64,000 nucleotides of DNA from contig NZ_CP045455.1 of the NCBI RefSeq assembly GCF_030060925.1, positions 1,302,001-1,366,000 of the forward strand, in the 5' to 3' direction. The DNA is from Spiroplasma sp. SV19. GTDB lineage: Bacteria > Bacillota_I > Bacilli_A > Mycoplasmatales > Mycoplasmataceae. A program made the position numbers and the translations under genes. Numbering within the stretch: position 1 is the stretch's first letter; every line of letters begins with the position of its first letter. Of the stretch, positions 13,322 to 22,376 are shown one piece after another. The notes beneath the pieces were generated by a model. It was not told the DNA's origin. It was given only the letters and a program-made list of their open reading frames with translations, and did no database searches.

Positions 13322-13358
13322 CTTCTTTTGTATAAAATTTGAAAGGAATAAATGGAAA

Positions 13359-13934
13359 ATGATTATTGGTGTTTATGGCTATATTGGTGCTGGTAAAACT
13401 AGTGCTTGTAAATATTTACAAGATAAATATCATTTAACTTATTTAAATGCTGATCAAATTGCGAAAGAAATTATGCAAGAGAAAGAAACTTTAATGTTTT
13501 TAGACAATACTTTTCCAGGGGTTATTAAAAATGGTGTTGTAGATCGTCCTTATTTACGAACAATTATTTTTACTGATCAAACAGCTAATAGTAAGTTAAA
13601 TAGTTACTTGTGACCAAAAGTAAGCCAAAAAATATTATCAATAATTAACAATAATTCAAAGCAAAATTTTTTAATTGAGGCGGTAGGTCTTAATATTTTA
13701 CCTTTAACTTTTAAAGCTAAGATTTTAATTACAGCTAGCGAAGAAACAATTTTAACTCGGATTGCTACTCGTGATCAGCAACCAACATCGCAAACAAAAC
13801 AATTATTAGAAATTCAAAAAACCTTATTTAAAGATATTAAACCGGATTATGAAATTACAACCACTGCCTCATTACAATTTTTATATAATGAATTAGACGA
13901 AATAATGAAAGAAATATTAGGAGATGAACAGTAA
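13359..13934 (+). CDS. coaE: Dephospho-CoA kinase
   Basis: A 191-residue P-loop kinase for the last step of CoA synthesis. The Walker A loop is GYIGAGKTSA at residues 6-15, followed by LNADQIAKEI (the substrate Asp region) and ILITASEETILTRIATRDQ, typical of CoaE. Identity to family consensus is loose in the middle but the order of motifs fits. AAAGGA lies 11 nt before the ATG. The stop codon overlaps the ATG of rsmE by one base (TAATG), indicating translational coupling. Confidence 0.85.
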
Positions 13935-14653
13935 TGCATCGTTTTTTTGCGACAACATTAGAACATAATTATTTTATTTTAACAGCAGATGATATTAAAC
14001 AAATTAAACAAGTTTTACGCTTACGAGATAATGAACAAATTATTTGTATTTATCAAGCAGAACATTATTTGACAACAATTGAAGTTGTTCCGCCCCAAAA
14101 ATATTTGTTTAAATTAACAAAAAAGTTAGAGCAAAACCATGAAAGTCCCATTAAGATTCGCTTAATTGCGGGTTTAATTCGCAATACAAAATGAGATTAT
14201 TTATTGCAAAAAGCTACTGAATTAGGGGTTAATGAAATCGTTCCCTTTCAGTTTAAACGTTGTGTGGTACAATTAAAAGGTGAAAATAACACTAAAAAAC
14301 TTGAACGTTGAACAAAAATTTGTAAAGAAGCTAGTGAACAAGCATATCGTAATCAAATCCCAGTATTAAGAGATGTGGAAAGTGATTTAAGAGTTTTGTC
14401 AAAATATCAAAGTGATGTGAATCTTGTTTGTTATGAGAAAGCTGCTCAGAATTCACAATTAAAAGATTTTTTGCACCAAGATTTTACAACAATGACCATT
14501 GTCATTGGCCCAGAAGGCGGTTTTACCGAAGAAGAAATTGCTGTTTTAACAACTAATGGCTATAAAACAATTTCATTGGGGCAGCGAATTTTACGAGCAG
14601 AAACAGCACCTCTTGCTATTTTAGCAATGGTTATGTATGAAAAAGAATTATAG
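13934..14653 (+). CDS. rsmE: 16S rRNA (uracil(1498)-N3)-methyltransferase
   Basis: A 239-residue SPOUT-family methyltransferase. It starts MHRFFA, the usual RsmE beginning, has LLQKATELGVNEIVPF (about 95-110), and the SAM-binding trefoil-knot motifs VIGPEGGFTEEEI and LGQRILRAETAPLAILAM at the C-terminus. Methylates U1498 of 16S rRNA in the 30S subunit. Full length with Trp encoded by UGA in RNTKWDY. Coupled to coaE by a one-base overlap; a membrane-protein gene follows after 11 nt. Confidence 0.93.
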
Positions 14654-14664
14654 GAGAGAAAAGA

Positions 14665-15240
14665 ATGACAAAATTAGTATCGATTAAAGGATTAGTTAGT
14701 GTCGCAAATGTAATATTATATACTGCTTTAGTATTAATTTTTTTAATTTTAGGATTGCAAAAATGAAATATTGCGGCAATAACAGGGTATAAAATTGGTT
14801 ATGTCTTAATTGGTTTTGCAACTGTTATTTTTATTATTTATCACTTAGTACGAATTCATGAATTGAAAAAAACTTCCTTTCAATTATTACGAAAACATAT
14901 TATTTTTATGCAAGTTTTTTATATTGGTCAGTATTTAATTTTTGCTATTAGTTTGTTCTTTTTAATTTTGACTAATACAAAAGTTTTAAATCCAACCCAA
15001 ATTTGTATTTTTTGATATGTTTGGTTTCCATTTGTTTTTGTTGGGACAATTGTTTTTTCAGTTTTAGAATCAATTGTACGAGTTGAAGAACGGATTTTTA
15101 TTGTGAAGAAAAATTGACAAGATTCTGAATTATGAGAAAAAGAGCAACAAGAAACTAGTGATAAAGTAACACTAGAAAAAAATAATTTATCAAAAAAATC
15201 ACAAAATCCTTTTTTTGATGATGATAAAAATAGTAATTAG
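14665..15240 (+). CDS. Four-helix membrane protein, unknown function
   Basis: A 191-residue protein with four hydrophobic segments (about 10-33, 44-63, 82-104, 117-140), each separated by short basic loops, then a charged cytosolic tail ending in FFDDDKNSN. No conserved domain is recognised. AGGAGAGAA precedes the ATG, which lies 11 nt after rsmE, so it probably belongs to the coaE-rsmE operon. Confidence 0.65.
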
Positions 15241-15284
15241 TTTATAATTAATAAAAAGGATAATTAATAAAGGAGTATGAAAAA

Positions 15285-15944
15285 ATGAAGAAATTTTTAG
15301 TTCTACTAACTAGCATTTCATTAGCAACAGTAGTTAGTACAAATGTTATGGCATGTTTACCCCCACCAAAAGATAATGGGAATGATATTATTGGTGACAA
15401 ATTAGATTTAAGTTTATTTGCTTTTGATAAAATAAGTAGTAAATTTCATTTGCAAAAAAATAATGTCCTTGTAAATAATCAAGTTGACTTAAAATCAGGA
15501 ATAACAAAAGGGATTCAAAGTATTGTCTCAATTTATTTACCTTGAGATGAAGTTGAAGTTACCGTTGCAACTAATAAGTCAGAAATAACTTTTAAACAAG
15601 TATATGTTAAAATGGAAGCAAAAGACGGTGCTAAATCAGTTAAAGGCTCAGTAATGTGAGGAAACTTACAAGCAACACCGCCAGAATATAAAGATCTTCG
15701 TCCCAATTTAGAAGATTGGTTACCAAAAGGAGAAAGAACATTGAAAGTTGATGATCAAAGTAAATTAGAAGCAGCCGCTTTTGCTGCTTTAGGTGGAGTT
15801 GCATTAGGAGAAAATGATTTAGCAGGACTTGGTTTATCGGGGAGTTATGATCCAGGAAGTAATTCTTATACTGTTTCAGCTGATGGTTTAAAGAGTAAAT
15901 TCTTTAGAACTAGTGATCTTGTGTTTACTGTAGATATTAACTAA
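15285..15944 (+). CDS. Lipoprotein, unknown function
   Basis: A 219-residue protein with a signal peptide MKKFLVLLTS... and lipobox VMAC (Cys24). After the Cys comes a Pro/Asn-rich linker and a beta-rich region with segments such as VYVKMEAKDG and SYTVSADGLKS. The sequence style, short Thr/Val/Lys strands after a Cys24 lipobox, recalls spiralin-type spiroplasma surface lipoproteins, but similarity is too weak for that name. AGGAG lies 11 nt before the ATG. It stands between a membrane protein and the oxidoreductase operon. Confidence 0.75.
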
Positions 15945-15996
15945 TAATTTTATCAACCACTTAACAAAAATGAAAGGTACATAGTGAGGTGCTTTT

Positions 15997-16992
15997 ATGT
16001 TAAAGATTGGCACAATTGGAACGGGTAATATTGTTAGTGAATTTATTGAAGCTTGTCGGGAAGTAACGGGAGTTGAAGTTAGCTGTCTTTATTCACGTAC
16101 TTTAGAAAAAGCGAAAATTTTTGCGTTAAAAAATAATTTGTCAGTCCGAATGGTTGATAATTTTGAAGATATGTTAGATCATATTGATCTTATTTATATT
16201 GCTTCACCCAATGGGTTACATTACCAACAAGCAAAATATTTTTTACAACAACAAAAGCATGTTTTAATTGAAAAACCAGTGACTTTTTTAGCCCAAGAGT
16301 TAATTGAATTAAGAGAAATTGCAATTATTAACAATGTTTTTTTAATGGAAGCTTTTAAACCACTGCATTTACCAGCATATCAAGTTTTACAAGAAAATGT
16401 TAACAAAATGCATCCTTTCTTAGCAACATTTCATTGTAACCAATATTCAAGTCGAATGAAAGAAGTTTTACTTGATGATTATAATTCTGTTTTTGATGAA
16501 ACTTTAGGAAAAGGTTCGTTGTATGATATGTTAATTTATCCTGTTGAATTAGCAGTTGCTTTATTTGGACCAGTTAAAGATGTTAAAGCAATGAGTCATA
16601 AGTTGAAAAATGGCGTTGATATTAACAATGTTGTGCTTTTACGTCATCATAGTAATATTTTAACAAATATTGTTTGTTCAAAAGCGGCAACTGGTATTAG
16701 TGCTAGTGAAATTTTAAGTTATGATACAACAATTAATTTTACTAACTTAACAAAATTAGAAACAATTAGTATATATAACCGGTTAACAAATAAATCAACG
16801 CCGATTCCCTTAGCAACTGAACATCATAATAAAATGTATTATGAATTACAACATTTTGTGAATATAATAAATACAGGAAATTATTCTGAAATGCAACGCT
16901 TGTTGGATTATTCCATTGCAGCAATCCGTATTTTAGAAGCAGTACAAGTTAATGAAGAACAACAGGGAGAACTATTAAATGAAATTAAATAA
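15997..16992 (+). CDS. Gfo/Idh/MocA-family oxidoreductase
   Basis: A 331-residue NAD(P)-dependent oxidoreductase. It begins MLKIGTIGTGNIVSEFI, a Rossmann GxGxxx motif, has YIASPNGLHYQQAKYFL (about 67-83) and the EKP motif in HVLIEKPVTF (about 88-97), where the Lys binds cofactor and substrate. The C-terminal beta-sheet domain is present; length is normal. Members act on sugars or inositols; the neighbours deoC and an aldose-1-epimerase suggest a sugar substrate. Its last 14 nt overlap the start of deoC. Confidence 0.88.
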   Translation: MLKIGTIGTGNIVSEFIEACREVTGVEVSCLYSRTLEKAKIFALKNNLSVRMVDNFEDMLDHIDLIYIASPNGLHYQQAKYFLQQQKHVLIEKPVTFLAQELIELREIAIINNVFLMEAFKPLHLPAYQVLQENVNKMHPFLATFHCNQYSSRMKEVLLDDYNSVFDETLGKGSLYDMLIYPVELAVALFGPVKDVKAMSHKLKNGVDINNVVLLRHHSNILTNIVCSKAATGISASEILSYDTTINFTNLTKLETISIYNRLTNKSTPIPLATEHHNKMYYELQHFVNIINTGNYSEMQRLLDYSIAAIRILEAVQVNEEQQGELLNEIK

Positions 16993-17641
16993 ATATATTG
17001 ATCATACTTTATTAAAACCAGATGCCACAACTGCTGACATTGAACAGTTATGTCTTGAAGCAAAACAATATGATTTTGTTTCAGTTTGTATTAATCCAAC
17101 ATTTGTGCCCTTAGCTTGTGAATTACTACAAGATAGTGATGTTAATGTCTGTGTTGTTGTTGGTTTTCCATTAGGAGCAAATACAACAGTGACAAAAGTA
17201 ACAGAAATTACTAATGCTTTACAAGATGGGGCAAATGAAATTGATATGGTAATGAATATTAGTCAGTTTAAATCAAATAATTATGATTTAGTAGCAGCTG
17301 ATATGAGAGCATGTAAAAAGGCGGCGGGCACCGCTGTTGTTAAAGTTATTTTAGAAACATGTTTATTATCAGAAGCAGAAATTATTAAGGCATGTCAGTT
17401 AGCTGAACAAGCAGGACTTGATTTTGTTAAAACGTCAACTGGTTTTAGTAAAGCAGGTGCAACAATAACAAATGTAAAATTAATGAAAGAAACTGTTGGT
17501 GATCGTTTACAAGTTAAAGCAGCAGGGGGAGTTCGCACCAAGGCCGATGTTTTAGCAATGATTGCGGCGGGTGCAACACGAATTGGAACAAGTGGTGGTG
17601 TTGCTATTATGCAAGATAAAACACACTTAACAGGTTATTAG
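16979..17641 (+). CDS. deoC: Deoxyribose-phosphate aldolase
   Basis: A 220-residue TIM-barrel aldolase cleaving 2-deoxyribose-5-phosphate to glyceraldehyde-3-phosphate and acetaldehyde. It starts with the DeoC signature KYIDHTLLKPDA; ANEIDMVMNI carries the conserved Asp, VKVILETCLL the activating Lys, and Lys151 in DFVKTSTGFS forms the Schiff base; the final AAGGVRTKADVL is the phosphate site. Full length. The ATG overlaps the preceding oxidoreductase by 14 nt and AGGGAG upstream gives the ribosome site. Confidence 0.96.
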   Translation: MKLNKYIDHTLLKPDATTADIEQLCLEAKQYDFVSVCINPTFVPLACELLQDSDVNVCVVVGFPLGANTTVTKVTEITNALQDGANEIDMVMNISQFKSNNYDLVAADMRACKKAAGTAVVKVILETCLLSEAEIIKACQLAEQAGLDFVKTSTGFSKAGATITNVKLMKETVGDRLQVKAAGGVRTKADVLAMIAAGATRIGTSGGVAIMQDKTHLTGY

Positions 17642-17670
17642 GCAAAACAAATAGAAAAGCAGGACAAATA

Positions 17671-18509
17671 ATGTATATTTTAAAAAATAAAAATTTAGTA
17701 GCACAAATTAGTAAAAATCCTTTTGAATTAATCTCGTTGAAAAAAGATGGGAAGGAATATGTTTATCAACAAGATAGTACGTGAAAAAAATCCTGACCAA
17801 TTTGTTTTCCAATTACAGGAAAATTAATTAATGATCAATATCAACTTGAAGGAAAAACATATCACATGACAGGGCATGGTTTTTTCGAGTTATTACTGAT
17901 TGAAAGATTGTTACCTATACAACTGATGTGTTAATTGTTGAGTATGTTGCAACAAAAACTTTTTATGAACAATATCCTTTTGTCTTTAAGTTAGAAGTGA
18001 CATACCAATTAGTAGAAAGCGAATTGGTTAATAAGGTTAAAATTACTAATCTTGATTCAAAAATGTTGCCGTATAATTTTGGTTGACATCCAGCGTTTAT
18101 TTGTGATGATCATTTAGGAAAAATTATCTTTGATCAGTTACAAACAGTTACGCATATTCCCGGTGGTGCTTTTTTAGGAACAACAATGCCAACGGAAGTT
18201 AAAAATGAAATTAAACTAGACGAATATGATTTTACAACAGGACAATGTTATGCTTTATTAAATCAATCGACAGAACAAGTATTAATTGTGGATCCAAGTC
18301 GTGTTATTCGTTTAATAACAAAGGGATATCCAAATGTTCTAATTTGAAAATGTCAAAATGATGCAAAATATATTTGTGTTGAGCCATGAGATGGGCATCA
18401 AGATGATGTTAATTATGAAACAGCACCATTTGATCAAAAGCCATGAATCAATCATCTAGCCCCGCGCGAGACAAAAGAATACGTACTACAAATTGAATTA
18501 AAAAAATAA
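17671..18509 (+). pseudogene. Aldose 1-epimerase (LacX-like), frameshifted
   Basis: Two frames together make a complete galactose-mutarotase-like protein. The first runs from ATG 17671 to about 17881 (…CFPITGKLIND…HMTGHGFF) and the second from about 17886 to TAA 18507-18509 (RVITDWKIV…FGWHPAF…VEPWDGHQDD). The family motif HGFxR is split: GG followed by six T and C would need seven T to stay in frame. The catalytic His of GWHPAF and acidic residues are otherwise kept. Either a recent single-base loss, a sequencing error in the homopolymer, or slippage. Third gene of the oxidoreductase-deoC group, closed by a strong terminator. Confidence 0.8.
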
Positions 18510-18536
18510 AACCTCTTAAGTTCTTTAAGAGGTTTT
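18508..18536 (+). terminator. Rho-independent terminator after the epimerase
   Basis: A perfect 12-bp stem (AAAACCTCTTAA/TTAAGAGGTTTT) with a 5-nt loop, overlapping the stop codon and ending in TTTT. Confidence 0.88.
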
Positions 18537-19002
18537 AATCAATTAAATGAATATTATGTAAAGGTTACAATAATCAAGCAGGGGGATTGCTTGTGATCTA
18601 AAGCGGATATTAGGTAGGAAAATATCAGCAATAGCTTTTTATTGTAAAAGTTTCTACTTTTAATACGGTACTTTATAATTTTTAGCAGCATAATATTTAT
18701 TATAAAGTATCAAGCATTTTTTCTTCATTCTTGTAACATCATCAGAATGAATAGGTGTCACATTATTACTTAATAAATATTTTAGGATTTAAAGTTTAAT
18801 GTTTAAAGTAACAAAAGGTAACAAGAATGCATTATGTTTTGTAAGCAGTTATTTATCATTAATTTTAAATAATAATGTTCTGATCACCACTGTTATTATC
18901 TCGCAAAAAGGTAAAAAATTATTTTCATTTTTAAAAGATTTTGGAATTATCAGTTAATTATATTAATTAAATTTAGGAAATTATTTTCATTTTAAGAAAA
19001 AT
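18537..19002. other. Intergenic stretch without a supported gene
   Basis: About 465 bases between two terminators. The base composition is more mixed than neighbouring spacers, and the minus strand has a 38-codon run at about 18755-18642 (…HSDDVTRMKKKC…) ended by TAA with no start context. I take it as decayed coding DNA or spacer; no RNA fold or origin is evident. Confidence 0.4.
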
Positions 19003-19026
19003 AAAAACCATCTTATGATGGTTTTT
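19003..19026 (-). terminator. Terminator of the minus-strand membrane protein
   Basis: AAAAACCATC/GATGGTTTTT form a 10-bp stem with loop TTAT, overlapping the stop codon at 19013-19015; runs of A or T flank both sides, so it could work in both directions. Confidence 0.8.
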
Positions 19027-19816
19027 TTGTTAAACTGATTTTTTGCATAGTTTGGTAAAATTTTGTTTTAATGATTTTATTATTACAATAATTATATAAA
19101 TACATACTGCCAATTAAAATTCCTAAAATTGCGATAAAAGCAATAATGAATCACACATATCCTGGCAGACTAAAAAAGGTCCCGTGGACATTTAAAAAGA
19201 AATATGGATATCAACGGTTTTCAATTACCCCAGGTGTACTTCCTGGTCAAGTAAAATGATCGCCAGAAAGGCGACGTAATTCACCTCTAATCATTGCATA
19301 AGCACAATATCCTAGTAAAACAACGATATATTTTCAAAAATTTGTACGAAAAAATTGTTTTAACTTAATTTCTTGTTTGTTCTCCATAAAGAATAAAACA
19401 TAAACAACAAATGCAATTGGATTTGTCATATGATCAATGACGGTGGTAAATCACCCTAAGACGCTTCCTGGTAGGGGTTGAGTTGGTAATAATAAACAAT
19501 TATATATGATAAAAGTAATAGTAATATAGCAAGCTGCAGCTAATGCAACTGGATATGATTGAATTTTATTTTTGTTTTCTTGATGATGGCGAATTCCACT
19601 AATTAGGAATCAGAATAAGATTCCTAAGTTTGATAAACAAGTAAAGGTTGTAAAAAAATCTAATGTATATACTGTGTAATCACCATGATAACGATTAATA
19701 ATATCATCTTGATTGAGAATTCCAGTGATAAATGCCCATATTAAAATGGTAATTCCAACTATTGCAAAAAATAGTTTATAAATTTGTTTTCAAATTAATT
19801 TTATTTTTAAAGTCAT
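19013..19816 (-). CDS. Pr6Pr-like multi-span membrane protein
   Basis: A 267-residue protein readable only with UGA as Trp. About seven hydrophobic helices. The motifs TLDFFTTFTCLSNLGIL, a middle TVIDHMTNPIAF, and RWYPYFFLN near the C-terminus match the pattern of the Pr6Pr family (integral membrane proteins with an F-TxQSN motif, a HxxxP helix and a YPFF helix). A longer relative lies at 58179-59366 with FFTTQTNY and FPYFFLNYF. Function unknown. A terminator overlaps its stop codon. Confidence 0.65.
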
Positions 19817-20042
19817 TTATAACTATTTCTCCTTGATTCTTGGTTAATTTGTAGTAATTGTTATAATTTTGCAATTACTACTATAATATTTTAGCATTGT
19901 TCAGTTTCAAAGATGGATAAATTAGTTAAAATGAGAGGGGTTTTGCAAAATTAATGTTTTTTTTGAAAAAGAGATACATTTTAAATAAAATTTGGTAAGA
20001 TAATATAAACCTAAATTATAAGGTTTAATTAGAAGAGGTGTA

Positions 20043-20318
20043 ATGATGTCAAAAAAAGAACTAGCAGAGTTAATTGCAGGACAATTTAATTTATCAAAGT
20101 CACAAGCGGGAGAAGTTGTTGATTTTGTTTTTGATAAAATTAAAGAAACTTTAGTTAAAGGAAACGAAGTCGCAATTGCAGGATTTGGTAAATTTGCTGT
20201 ATCGGCAAGAGCAGCAAGAGAAGGAAGAAATCCAGCTACTGGTGAAACAATTAAGATTCCAGCTTCTAAAGCAGCTAAATTCAAAGCAGCTAAACAATTA
20301 AAAGATGCATTAAACTAA
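20043..20318 (+). CDS. hup: HU-family DNA-binding protein
   Basis: A 91-residue histone-like protein that bends DNA. It has the HU core KKELAELIAGQFNLSKSQAGE, the saddle VAIAGFGKF and the arm tip GRNPATGETIKIPASK, ending in KFKAAKQLKDALN. Two ATG codons are adjacent at 20043 and 20046, and AGAGGTG precedes them by 5-8 nt. Usual length (90). A minus-strand frame over it is a shadow. dnaD follows 25 nt later. Confidence 0.95.
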   Translation: MMSKKELAELIAGQFNLSKSQAGEVVDFVFDKIKETLVKGNEVAIAGFGKFAVSARAAREGRNPATGETIKIPASKAAKFKAAKQLKDALN

Positions 20319-20343
20319 TTAAGTTAGTTAAGATCTAATTGTT

Positions 20344-20904
20344 ATGTTAAATACTTTATTTAACAAGGGTAGTATTAATAAGTGGCGCTTTTTATTGAGC
20401 CATTATAAATTAATAAATTTGTCAGAAGAACAGTTAGTGTTAATCATGTTGATTATGAACTGTTCTTCTTCTGATAAAAGGTTCATCACGCCGTTAGAAA
20501 TTGCTAACCATTCCAATTTTACTGAAGCAAAAGCAAAAAGTATGTTAGATCAATTAAAACAAGAAGGTTTTATTGATATTAAGATGAAAAAAGATGTTTT
20601 GGAAATGGATTTATCACCAATTTTTAACAAAATTATTATTGTGATTGAAAATTTAGAGCTAAATGTTGAGAAAAAGTTTTTGTATGATCAAGTCAATCAA
20701 ATTTTGCAAGAACCTTTAGCTGAACATGAAAAAGCTACTTTAAATACTTACTTAGAAAATAAAATTTCTGATTTTCAATTAACCCTAATTGTTACTAATC
20801 ATCAAGAAACAAAAATGACATTTAAAGAACTTATTAAGTTTATTGATAATTATCTTAAAAATAAACCAAAATCATTAACTAAATACAATTGATTAATTGA
20901 TTAA
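20344..20904 (+). CDS. dnaD: DnaD-domain replication/primosome protein
   Basis: A 186-residue protein with the DnaD-type winged-helix N-terminus (LFNKGSINKWRFLLSHYKLI, then INLSEEQLVLIMLIM and a wing with LKQEGFIDIKM), and a short C-terminal helical bundle. In Firmicutes DnaD helps load the replicative helicase. Assignment is supported by context: it sits next to recU as in Bacillus. It reads one UGA (Trp) five codons from the end and its last 26 nt overlap the end of convergent recU. No clear Shine-Dalgarno is seen before its ATG. Confidence 0.72.
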
Positions 20905-21388
20905 GAATTGGTTTAAAGTCAAGAAAATTAGGAAGGGTCAGAAAAAGTTCATAACCATTTTCTTCAAAAAAAGAAATTGGAATTTGTTTTGTTGGCATTA
21001 GTTTTATTCATATTGTTAATTTTTGATATGATAAGATAAAATAACGATCATAATAATGAAAATAAATAATAATAAAACTAATGCCATGATGCTTTTTAAC
21101 TAAAGCTAATTGTTTTAACTGATGTGCTTTAATATTGTTTAAGTTGAATTTTTGCTGGTTGGTTTCTTTTGCTTCAAATTTGATATAATGGCCTTGATAA
21201 AGGCCATAATAATCACAGCCAGTTTTTTCTTTAAAATAACCTTTGGTAATTATATGCTGATTTTTTTCCAATGGAATAATATTGACTGCTCGTTTAAAAA
21301 AGAGACCAATATTATCATCATAATATTTTTGAATAGTATAATTAAGTAGAGATTCTAAAAACATTCCACGATTATTGGGCAGGTGCAT
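20879..21388 (-). CDS. recU: Holliday junction resolvase RecU
   Basis: A 169-residue PD-(D/E)XK nuclease resolving four-way junctions. The start MHLPNNRGMFLESLLNYT corresponds to the RecU N-terminus (NRG and the helix after it), GCDYYGLYQGHYIKFEAKET carries the catalytic D…E-x-K, and FIIIYF…RYF is the next strand. The start at 21388 is chosen because AGGAGG lies 8 nt upstream; a longer upstream frame lacks this. UGA Trp near residue 130 extends the frame to TAG at 20879. Divergent from gpsB as in Firmicutes. Confidence 0.88.
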
Positions 21389-21458
21389 GATTGTTTCCTC
21401 CTTTAATAATATAATTAACAAAAAAGGACCTTTGTTCCTTGCAAAAAGAGGTGTGAAA

Positions 21459-21785
21459 ATGAAAACAATTAAATTGCGAGCAGTCGATATCATTAATAAG
21501 GAATTTCAAGTTGATTATCAAGGTTATGATCCAAACGAAGTTGATATGTTTTTAGATATGATTGCCACTGATTATCGCGTTTTTGAAGGCATTACCAATG
21601 ATTTTAATAAAGAAATTAAGTATTTACGTCAACAAATAAATGATTTACAAGATAAGAATGACGTTTTAAAAGCGCAACTGGATGAAACAAAGGCGCAAAA
21701 AGCCCGGTTAGAAGAAGAAGGTTTTTCAAAAGCTGATCTAATAAAACGAATCCATAATTTAGAAGGTAAGATTAATAATGACTAA
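21459..21785 (+). CDS. gpsB: GpsB/DivIVA-domain cell division protein
   Basis: A 108-residue protein with the DivIVA N-terminal domain (DIINKEFQVDYQGYDPNEVDMFLDMIATDY, residues about 10-40) and a coiled coil to about residue 90. The YDPNEVDxFLD motif is the membrane-curvature and partner-binding part. In walled bacteria GpsB links division and peptidoglycan enzymes; here, without a wall, a scaffold role is an inference. AGAGGTG lies 7 nt before the ATG. It directly precedes rnpB, as in Bacillus subtilis. Confidence 0.88.
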   Translation: MKTIKLRAVDIINKEFQVDYQGYDPNEVDMFLDMIATDYRVFEGITNDFNKEIKYLRQQINDLQDKNDVLKAQLDETKAQKARLEEEGFSKADLIKRIHNLEGKINND

Positions 21786-21836
21786 ATTTTAAGAAATGGT
21801 TATTAGTAAAGTTAGCATTTTAGGCTTAAGATATAG

Positions 21837-21842
21837 TATAAT
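21837..21842 (+). promoter_or_regulatory. -10 element of rnpB
   Basis: TATAAT lies 7 nt before the paired start of the RNase P RNA; a weak TTAGCA at 21812 is 19 nt upstream. Confidence 0.6.
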
Positions 21843-21847
21843 TATTA

Positions 21848-22233
21848 TGAGTTATGACAGAACTAGTTGCTATTAACGACAGTTAATAGAGGAAACTCCA
21901 CGCTCGCACAATCTGCGATGATTGTAGTGTTTGTGCTAATTTAATCCATAAGGTTAGGCATAAGGGATCCTTATGACGGCTGAAAAAAATCCTAAGTTAT
22001 TCATAATATGGAATTTTTTCTATAAAAGTGCCACAGAAACGAGTTTTTAAAGAAATTTAAAAAATGGAACGGGTAAACCCCACAAGCGAGAAACCTAAAT
22101 TTTGGTAAGGGAACTTCTTTTTTTCAAAGCAGAAGAGAATTAGAAGATCAATTTTAAAAAATTGATAGATAAATAACTAGTGTTTTATTTTATTAAATAA
22201 AAAACAGAACGTGGGTTATGATGTTATAACTTT
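21848..22233 (+). ncRNA. rnpB: RNase P RNA, B type
   Basis: The catalytic RNA that trims tRNA 5' ends. Conserved blocks are visible in order: GAGGAAACTCCACGCTCGC (21889 onward), GTGCCACAGAAACGAG (about 22028), GAACGGGTAAACCCCACAAGCGAGAAACC (22068-22095, read in parts) and ACAGAACGTGGGTTATG near the 3' end. The end helix P1 pairs AGTTATGAC at 21850-21858 with GTTATAACT at 22223-22231 (one G-U). Length about 386 nt. The first block reads GAAACTCC where most RNAs have GAAAGTCC. It follows gpsB, the ancestral order. Confidence 0.95.
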
Positions 22234-22235
22234 GT

Positions 22236-22271
22236 AAATAAAAATAGATGTTTCTATGTCTATTTTTATTT
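22236..22271 (+). terminator. Terminator of rnpB
   Basis: A perfect 13-bp stem (AAATAAAAATAGA/TCTATTTTTATTT) with a 10-nt loop followed by more T. Confidence 0.85.
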
Positions 22272-22321
22272 TTTATTAGAATAAATTATCATTTATTTTG
22301 TTAAAAATTTTATTGTGATGC

Positions 22322-22349
22322 TTGACTTTTTAAAAGAATAAATTATAAT
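22322..22349 (+). promoter_or_regulatory. Promoter of the His-rich membrane protein
   Basis: TTGACT at 22322-22327 and TATAAT at 22344-22349 with a 16-nt spacer; the best consensus promoter in the window, 28 nt upstream of the ATG. Confidence 0.8.
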
Positions 22350-22376
22350 TTTTATAAATAAGAAAGGAAAAAGAGA

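Noticed and set aside
15285-15944. Spiralin gene
   Set aside because: The signal peptide and composition are similar, but I could not see the spiralin repeats, so it is listed as a lipoprotein only.
18537-19002. Possible tRNA or origin in the gene-free stretch
   Set aside because: No T-loop (GGTTCGA-type), no acceptor pairing, and no cluster of DnaA boxes was found.
19922-20284. A 120-residue minus-strand frame over hup
   Set aside because: It is the complement of a strongly conserved HU gene, with no ribosome site of its own.
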